From Psilocybe azurescens (Eukaryota; Basidiomycota; Agaricomycetes; Agaricales; Agrocybaceae): a DNA stretch of 64,000 nucleotides. Each line of letters starts with the position of its first letter. The first letter of the stretch is position 1. The stretch lies in contig JAJIRX010000590.1 of the NCBI GenBank assembly GCA_023853785.1, forward strand, positions 434,001 through 498,000, given 5' to 3'. Under the pieces are notes generated by a model. It did no database searches. It was not told the DNA's origin and worked only from the letters and a program-made list of their open reading frames with translations. Positions 58,481 through 64,000 of this stretch are shown in pieces. Both the position numbers and the translations under genes were made by a program.

Positions 58481-60543
58481 TTAATTATCGTCGAACTGCA
58501 CGGTCTTCTCCACGTTGACTTCCACATTCTGGACATACTGCCTATCCACGACCTGTGGGTTCTGAGAAAATTCACACATGGACGAATGAGTTCGCTGTGA
58601 GGCCCCTTCGAGTGAGCATGATTCAGAGCCTTACGAAGAACTGCAGGCCCTGCGGGTTTCTTATTGCTTCAAGACCCATGAGATCATGCGCTTTAGGGCG
58701 GCTCCTCCTGATTTCTTCACGTGTGTTTAAACTGCATGGCACAAGAAAAGGGAAGAGTTAGGATCAAAGAACGCTAGGAAAGTTCTCAGGAGAAGAGGAA
58801 CCCACGTCGCGAGGAGAGAATTGGCGTATACTGAAATAGCTCGGTGAGATGTTTGTATTGTATTTAGTGAGAGCGGGAAACGAAACTCACACTTTCCGAT
58901 TACGAAGTGGAGGCCCAAGAATATTAAGCTGTTGTCTAGAATCAACCACTGTTGAGGATGTAGAAGGTAGAGATTCAGAGAACTTGCGGTGATAGATTCT
59001 AGCGATACATACACATATCATTGATATTACGGTGGCAGCACTTAAAAGATTCAGTCTGTTATGCTTTAACAGCGATGGTAAGTCACCAGCAACCTACCTG
59101 GTCAATGATCCGATTTCGAAGGTGTACAATATGAGAGCATCAATGATTTCGTTGAGACTGGAAGGATTTCGAGTGAGCGAATGAAATATATGTCGCGTCG
59201 ATCATCGACATACCTCATGGACTGCCTTCGACTCCTTTGCAGGAGGAAAAATAGCAGCAACGTCACGAGGATATCCACGGCGGACGACAGAGCAAGTCCA
59301 ACAGAGAAAAGCCACTGTGTACGGTGTCTGTCAGTAACGGTAGTGGACGAAAAGAATCGTATTTCACTCTAAAATGCTGACGAAAGAGCGTGTAGCTTTT
59401 CAGCGTTATCCTAACAGAGACTTCGTAGTCAGATATCCAGCGATCGTTCGTGACTGGGAGATGTATAACCAAGCAGCTTACATCTCTCCTCCTGATACTA
59501 GAAATACGGGGAATAGATTAAGAGGAACCAGCACGTAGAGGTATTCGATTCGTACCAGACGCGGCAGCTGGACTCTAACTCAGCATCGTTGCGTATATAA
59601 GACCTTGAATAAACACTCACCCAATCTCCCGATGGCTAAGAAAATCTTTTACATGTGTCAGATCAGCGTCAAAGTTTAATTGCAGCTGAGAGGATTCACA
59701 ATAGGAGACGTAAAGTACCAATTCTTTTTGCTGACTGTCAAATTATGAGTAATTAAGAATGACGAAATGAAACTGCAGATGTCTCTTACGGAGGAATATT
59801 CTGTGGGCAAAGAAGCTGATTACCAATTAGTACACGATAAACGAAGGAAAATCAAGACTGTTCTACGTACCATTGGGAGAAGAAGGTAAGAACGGCCTTT
59901 TCAAGGCATCAGTAACCTTTCTGCATGGAGCCTGGACAGGTCCAACTGACCGTAAATATGACACTAAGCTATCAAAGTATCGAGCGGATGAGTCAAAATA
60001 TGCCACAATCAATGCCTGTACACACTGAAATGCTCCTGTACGTCATGATCGAATCAAAGTCGAGTTTTGTAAGCACGGAAGAGGTCATACTTGGGAATAA
60101 AATCGACCCTTCCATCTTTGCCGAAGTGAGCAATGAGATAGTCCCACATAGCGGCAGTGACGAAACAGCTATGTGCTAGATCGAGAATCCTATTCATGTC
60201 CAAAACTATCTTGTTAAATTCTCGCAGCATGCTTGGGCTATATATATGACCGAATGTAGAAAACCTACCAGACCGTGATAACCTATGAGTCTTGCTATCA
60301 GACACAAAACTGCCCAAGAGCGCTTGCTAGTACTAACCAAACCTTTCAACCTCCTTTTGTCCTTGGGATATAGCTTGAAAAATACAATGCACTGAGCTGT
60401 GACAATTCCTGAAAGGCTTTCGAGGATCGGTCAAGAAGGGGGAGCGTTATCGTCATTTGGCGATATGAGAAAGAAACCTCATACCCAGATGCAAAAATGG
60501 CGCCCAACAAAAGAGCACCATAGGTACCTGGTACGACCTCCAT
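58481..60543 (-). CDS. DUF6534-family seven-helix membrane protein
   Basis: ATG at 60543: MEVVPGTYGALLLGAIFASG, then IVTAQCIVFFKLYPKDKRRL. After an intron: VLDMNRILDLAHSCFVTAAM, WDYLIAHFGKDGRVDFIP. Further exons: CLEKAVLTFFSQ, SVGLALSSAVDILVTLLLFF with a short LQRSRR loop, LNEIIDALILYTFEIGSLT, an isoleucine/valine-rich helix (AATVISMICVCIA), and SVYANSLLATLNSR. A short C-terminal tail (QVVDRQYVQNVEVNVEKTVQ, then FDDN) ends at 58481. The helix pattern and the YANSLLATLN-R motif are hallmarks of DUF6534, one of the largest agaricomycete membrane protein families, of unknown role. Around ten small exons. Some exon borders in the middle are not certain. Confidence 0.75.
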
Positions 60544-60686
60544 GCGGCGAAGACTGGGGGTAATGGTTATCCTGCTTCCTAATACAGATTTATCCCCAGT
60601 TTTATAATGCCTTCTGGTATGGAGAAGCGCCTTACACCCTGTTGCTTCTTTCTCAAATAGTCCAGTCGAGGTGGGAGAATATACAT
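60544..60686. other. Upstream region of the DUF6534 gene
   Basis: Short promoter region running into the first direct repeat. Confidence 0.4.
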
Positions 60687-60968
60687 CGGTTACAGTGCGG
60701 ATTGTGGGCAGAACCATCACGTAGGGACATGTCCAGTGAACTGCATCATGAAAGCGTCAAAATGGTGCCGAAGCTCCCTGACAAATTATATAGGAACGTT
60801 ATGAGATCAATTTTGAGACTAACGAAGACTCACGAAGACTCACGAACATCCATTTTCCGTGGTATATCAGAGAATCAAACGCCGCTGTAAAGCGAACAAT
60901 CATCCATCGCAGCCGCGCAGATGTTACCTGCATACCATGCACAGCCTACCTGAGTTTCATTTGGGTAC
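60687..60968. repeat. Direct repeat, first copy
   Basis: CGGTTACAGTGCG...TTGTGGGCAGAACCATCAC starts a roughly 282-bp block repeated at 61194-61481 with about 85-90% identity by eye. Both contain CACGAAGACTCACGAACATC and GGTATATCAGAGAATCAAAC. Confidence 0.85.
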
Positions 60969-61193
60969 TGATCATGAGAAGCAAGATCATACGAATTGTA
61001 ATTGGTGCAAGGAAAATACCGGCTTTGGTTTTGGGAGGAGTAGATAAGTCTGGCTTCGGAGAAATATTGAAACTGTCTTGGCATACCAACCGGAGGAATA
61101 AGTAATCTCCATCCAATCTCAACGACGAACAATAAGCTTTGAGATAGAAAGTAAACCTTAAACAAGCCCACCATCAGGCCAGTCCCGAACAGT

Positions 61194-61481
61194 CGGTTAC
61201 AGGGCGCATTGTGGGCAGAACCATCACATGGGGGACACCCTCAATGAACTGCATCATGGAAGCGTCAAAATGGTGTCGAAGCGCCTCGATAAATTAAAAT
61301 TGATCTTATGAGATCAATTTTAACACTCACGAAGACTCACGAAGACTCACGAACATCCGTTTTCCGTGGTATATCAGAGAATCAAACGCCGCTGTAAAGT
61401 GAACAATCTTCCATCGCAGTTGGGCAGATGTTACCTGTATACCATGCACAGCTAACCTGAGTTTCATTTGAGCACCGAACA
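61194..61481. repeat. Direct repeat, second copy
   Basis: Same orientation as 60687-60968; carries one more unit of the ACTCACGAAG triplet-like repeat (61328-61352). It may be a duplicated upstream region of the DUF6534 gene. Confidence 0.85.
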
Positions 61482-62232
61482 TTCGACGTAGGTAAGCCAT
61501 ATAAGGTGCAAAGCTCAAAGGCCTAAGTGGGCAATAAGTATTACTTTAATATGTTTATGTTACTCATTTTATTTCATCTATTAATCACGCAAGGCTGAAG
61601 CACATTTAGTAGCTATTGCAACTGCGCAATGAACGGAACAGCACACCTTACCACGCTTGCAAAACGCGCCTCGAGACTTGCTGGAGACAGGAATCGCTGC
61701 GTGCCACGCAGTGCTTACTTGTTAAGAGCATAAGTGAGAAGTCAGAGCCTACTCAGCGAATGAAAGAAAGCAGTGGTGGTGAGGAGATGGTGATACGAAA
61801 GGAATGATAAAGGCATGAAGCAGATCAACGAGTGAAAGTCAAAGAGGAAAGGAAGAAGCGAAATGAGAATGACGTAAACAATTAACGAAATAGGCAACAT
61901 TACTGAGTATTTCACGTGATGTCATGGTCGGCTTTCGCCGTGACTGGCTCAGTTATAAGCTGTTGTTTGATCATGGACTCATGCGCACATCGCCATTGCA
62001 TGTACTACAAATAGATGGTTGGCCAATAAAGGACATACCGCTATTTCATGCTCGAGCTTCTTGGTTATACAATGTAGCCACATCTGGAGCCAGGGCCGTC
62101 CTTGTGACCTTTCTTGTTCCGATATAAATATAGAATGTAAGGGAAAGGCAAACCTCGAACTCGTGGGTCCTTTGCTCCTCTTTTAGTTTCGTCATCTCAC
62201 CGATAAGCCTTCTTTACTTTCGCCCAGTTGTT
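61482..62232. other. Gap upstream of the oxygenase gene
   Basis: 750 bp without a gene. A TATAAATATAG stretch at 62123-62133 lies about 100 bp before the ATG and may be the TATA element of the oxygenase gene. Confidence 0.4.
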
Positions 62233-62882
62233 ATGCCAGCTCTCGCATATCCACCATTCCCTGATGATGTGCCAACTCACCCCCTGCTGATCATTGACTA
62301 CCAGCTAATAAAGAACCGAAATGCAGAAGAAATCGCAAAGTTGTGGGAAGCCGGAACAAAGCTGGGTTTTTGGTAGTAAGTCGCTCCATTGTTCCATGGT
62401 CAAAGGTGCTCAACTGAGGTGCGGCAGTCTAAAGAACCATGGAGCTGATGACCTGGTAGATGGGATGTTTTCGCTGGGAGCTGAAGTCATGGCTCTTCCT
62501 ATGGAAGAGAAACTGAGATTTGAACAGGGAGACGACGGAATGTCGTTCGGGTATGTACCTTTCCCTTCCTTAACGGCGTCATCCGTTCCTGGCCCTGAAC
62601 AGACGTCGCTTCGCAGATACAAGGCTGCAGGTGCAAACGCCGTCGATGCAACCGGTGAACGTGATACTGTAGAATTTCTGAACGTGGCGAAGGACGACGC
62701 CTTGGCGTGGCCTCAGCAAGCTAGGAGAGCATACCCGGACACGGCGAACGCTCGAATGGAATCCACCATCGTCCCATTCGTCAAGAAATCACTGGAAGTC
62801 AATAATACTCTCCTTGAAGTATTCAACGACAGACTTGGCCTCCCATCTGGCACTCTCCTCCGTTTCCATACCGCTGGTGAGT

Positions 62883-63205
62883 ATAGTGGGAGTGACACTC
62901 ATATGCTCGCCTAGACTTGAAGACACCATACCCAAGCCTCAGCTACGAAGGCTATATTATGGTAAGTAGTATGTAGTCCACACTATCCCGCTCTTCTTCT
63001 CTCCCAGCCACCCCTTGGTGGCCGAGTACGCAAATTTATTACACCCACAGGCATAAGCCAGTATGTAGCAACCTTTTTTTTCTTTTCTATTATCAGCACC
63101 CCCTTCTGTTTAGATACACACGTAGTACCAAGCCAAGGCAGGGGCCCGCCCCACAGAGGCTATAAAATAACAAAAAAAAAAAAAAAAAAAAAATAGTGGG
63201 AGTGA
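62883..63205. repeat. 13-bp target-site duplication flanking the retroposon
   Basis: ATAGTGGGAGTGA occurs at 62883-62895 and again at 63193-63205, directly either side of the inserted block. Only the two 13-bp ends are the repeat; the span covers the insert. Confidence 0.92.
62896..63192 (+). mobile_element. Poly(A)-tailed retroposon (SINE-like)
   Basis: 297 bp between the two 13-bp duplications, ending in 21-22 uninterrupted A (63172-63193). That combination marks target-primed reverse transcription by a LINE-type machinery. It has no long open frame. A TGGCCGAGTACG stretch near 63019 resembles an internal RNA polymerase III A-box; no convincing B-box was seen. A T-rich tract lies at about 63068-63079. 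It could be a SINE or a retrocopied fragment of an ordinary transcript. Confidence 0.8.
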
Positions 63206-63946
63206 AGCCCGGATTATCAAGAACCCTCCCACCTCCAACACGACCAAGCAAGCCATTGGGAGCCATACCGATTTTGGTACGCTTGTGAGTGACCATGAGA
63301 AAAGATCCTGTAACGCAGTTATGTGCTAATCTTGGCATGATAATAAGTCCTTTCTTCACAATCGCCTAGGAGGCCTACAGGTCTTCGTTCCCGGTGCCGA
63401 GTCATGGCAATATGTGAAGGTTTGTAATCGCTCCTTGCGTGGTGCCTTCTTAAATTAATTTCGATTGAAAAAGCCTATTCCCAACCACGCAATCTGCAAT
63501 ATCGGGGACGCGTTGGCTATCTTTAGTGGAGGTATTCTCCGCTCTAACCTCCACAGAGTCATGTATGTCCGAAATGCCCGTTCTCGCGCGTGAGCACTCT
63601 CTGATTAACATCTACTCAGCCCTCCGCCAGGTCTCCAGGCTGGACTTGAGCGCTGGTCATTGGTGTTCTTCACGAGACCTGGTAATTCGTCCTTGTTAAC
63701 GGCACTAGTTCAAGATAGTCCCATGATTGCCGAGGCCGTTCGCTCTGCCCCTCCCGGAAAATTCGAAACAGGGTCAACGGCTTTGGATTGGTTTTCGAGG
63801 CGAATTAAGAACCAGCGAATTAAGAACCGAAAGGTACATCTGTTGGTTTAACTCGTAGCCTGCCTTTATTGATCAGCATTGTTTAACTTCTGTAGGGACC
63901 AGAGACTTGGATGGCTAGCCGAGGTACGGAACAAGTCGAGGTCTAA

Positions 63947-64000
63947 CGGATTTTGTCGCGTTCGAGTTCATATTTTTGACGCTCAAACTGTACAATACTG
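63947..64000. other. 3' flank of the oxygenase gene
   Basis: Window end; nothing recognisable. Confidence 0.5.

Larger units (their letters stand above)
62233..63946 (+). pseudogene. Isopenicillin-N-synthase-like Fe(II)/2OG oxygenase, interrupted by a retroposon
   Basis: Start MPALAYPPFPDDVPTHPLLI at 62233; LWEAGTKLGFW then, after an intron, YLKNHGADDLVDGMFSLGAE (DIOX_N domain). Next VEFLNVAKDDALAWPQQARR and GLPSGTLLRFHTAGEYSGS. The exon is then cut by a 297-bp insertion and resumes SEARIIKNPPTSNTTKQAIG. The metal ligands are kept: HxD in SHTDFGTL, and His in NLHRVIPPPG; the 2OG-binding Arg lies in ERWSLVFFTRPG. It ends WMASRGTEQVEV at 63946. Without the insert all motifs and introns are in order, so the gene was intact until recently. 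The insert adds a stop (after THMLA at 62915). Family members oxidise diverse small molecules, often in secondary metabolism; the substrate is unknown. Confidence 0.85.

Noticed and set aside
52588..63946. Three oxygenases, hydrolase and membrane protein as a biosynthetic cluster
   Set aside because: No backbone enzyme (NRPS, PKS, terpene synthase) or pathway regulator was seen; two oxygenases are simple tandem paralogues.

Overview
This window looks like nuclear DNA from a mushroom-forming basidiomycete (Agaricomycetes). Genes are split by many short introns of about 50-70 bases (GT...AG). Recognisable proteins match that lineage: Cys-rich F-box proteins, a DUF6534 membrane protein, WSC-domain and 'GLPPL'-type secreted proteins, and histone H3 with six introns. 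The window mixes conserved housekeeping genes with decayed gene fragments and mobile elements. No CRISPR, operon or phage signal was seen.

Layout. 1-8.5 kb is a graveyard: a degenerate hypothetical gene, then pieces of a HAM1-like gene, condensin subunit 1 and a Boi-type SAM/PH gene abutting with almost no spacer. The last is split by a 1.6-kb Tc1/mariner element with long IR/DR termini. An array of palindromes follows. 10-27 kb holds an F-box gene, cytosolic/mitochondrial histidyl-tRNA synthetase, a Ser/Thr-rich protein with an internal duplication, one copy of a dispersed repeat, a second F-box gene, the cohesin loader Mau2/Scc4 and a single-pass membrane protein. 30-34 kb holds histone H3 and a secreted protein. 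36-39.6 kb holds an F-box pseudogene cut by the inverted second copy of the dispersed repeat, which itself contains a solo LTR. 40-50 kb holds a PARP2-like poly(ADP-ribose) polymerase, a WSC protein, a tRNA-Trp with intron and more F-box relics. 48.5-64 kb is gene-dense: a membrane protein and a peroxiredoxin-like protein sharing a divergent promoter, a hypothetical protein, two tandem TauD-type dioxygenases, an alpha/beta hydrolase, a DUF6534 protein and an isopenicillin-N-synthase-like oxygenase whose exon carries a poly(A)-tailed retroposon.

Two themes run through it. First, repeated DNA has shaped the region: a cut-and-paste transposon, an LTR, a target-primed retroposon, a two-copy dispersed repeat with gene-like signals, and an F-box family of which most copies are broken. 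Second, many otherwise well-preserved genes (HisRS, Mau2, PARP, F-box, TauD, peroxiredoxin) differ from an open frame only by one base in a homopolymer. That pattern fits sequencing or assembly error better than gene decay, so frameshifts in conserved genes should not be read as pseudogenes without checking. The condensin, HAM1-like and F-box relics also contain substitutions, missing parts and stops, and look truly dead. All family calls are from reading translated sequence; no database search was run.
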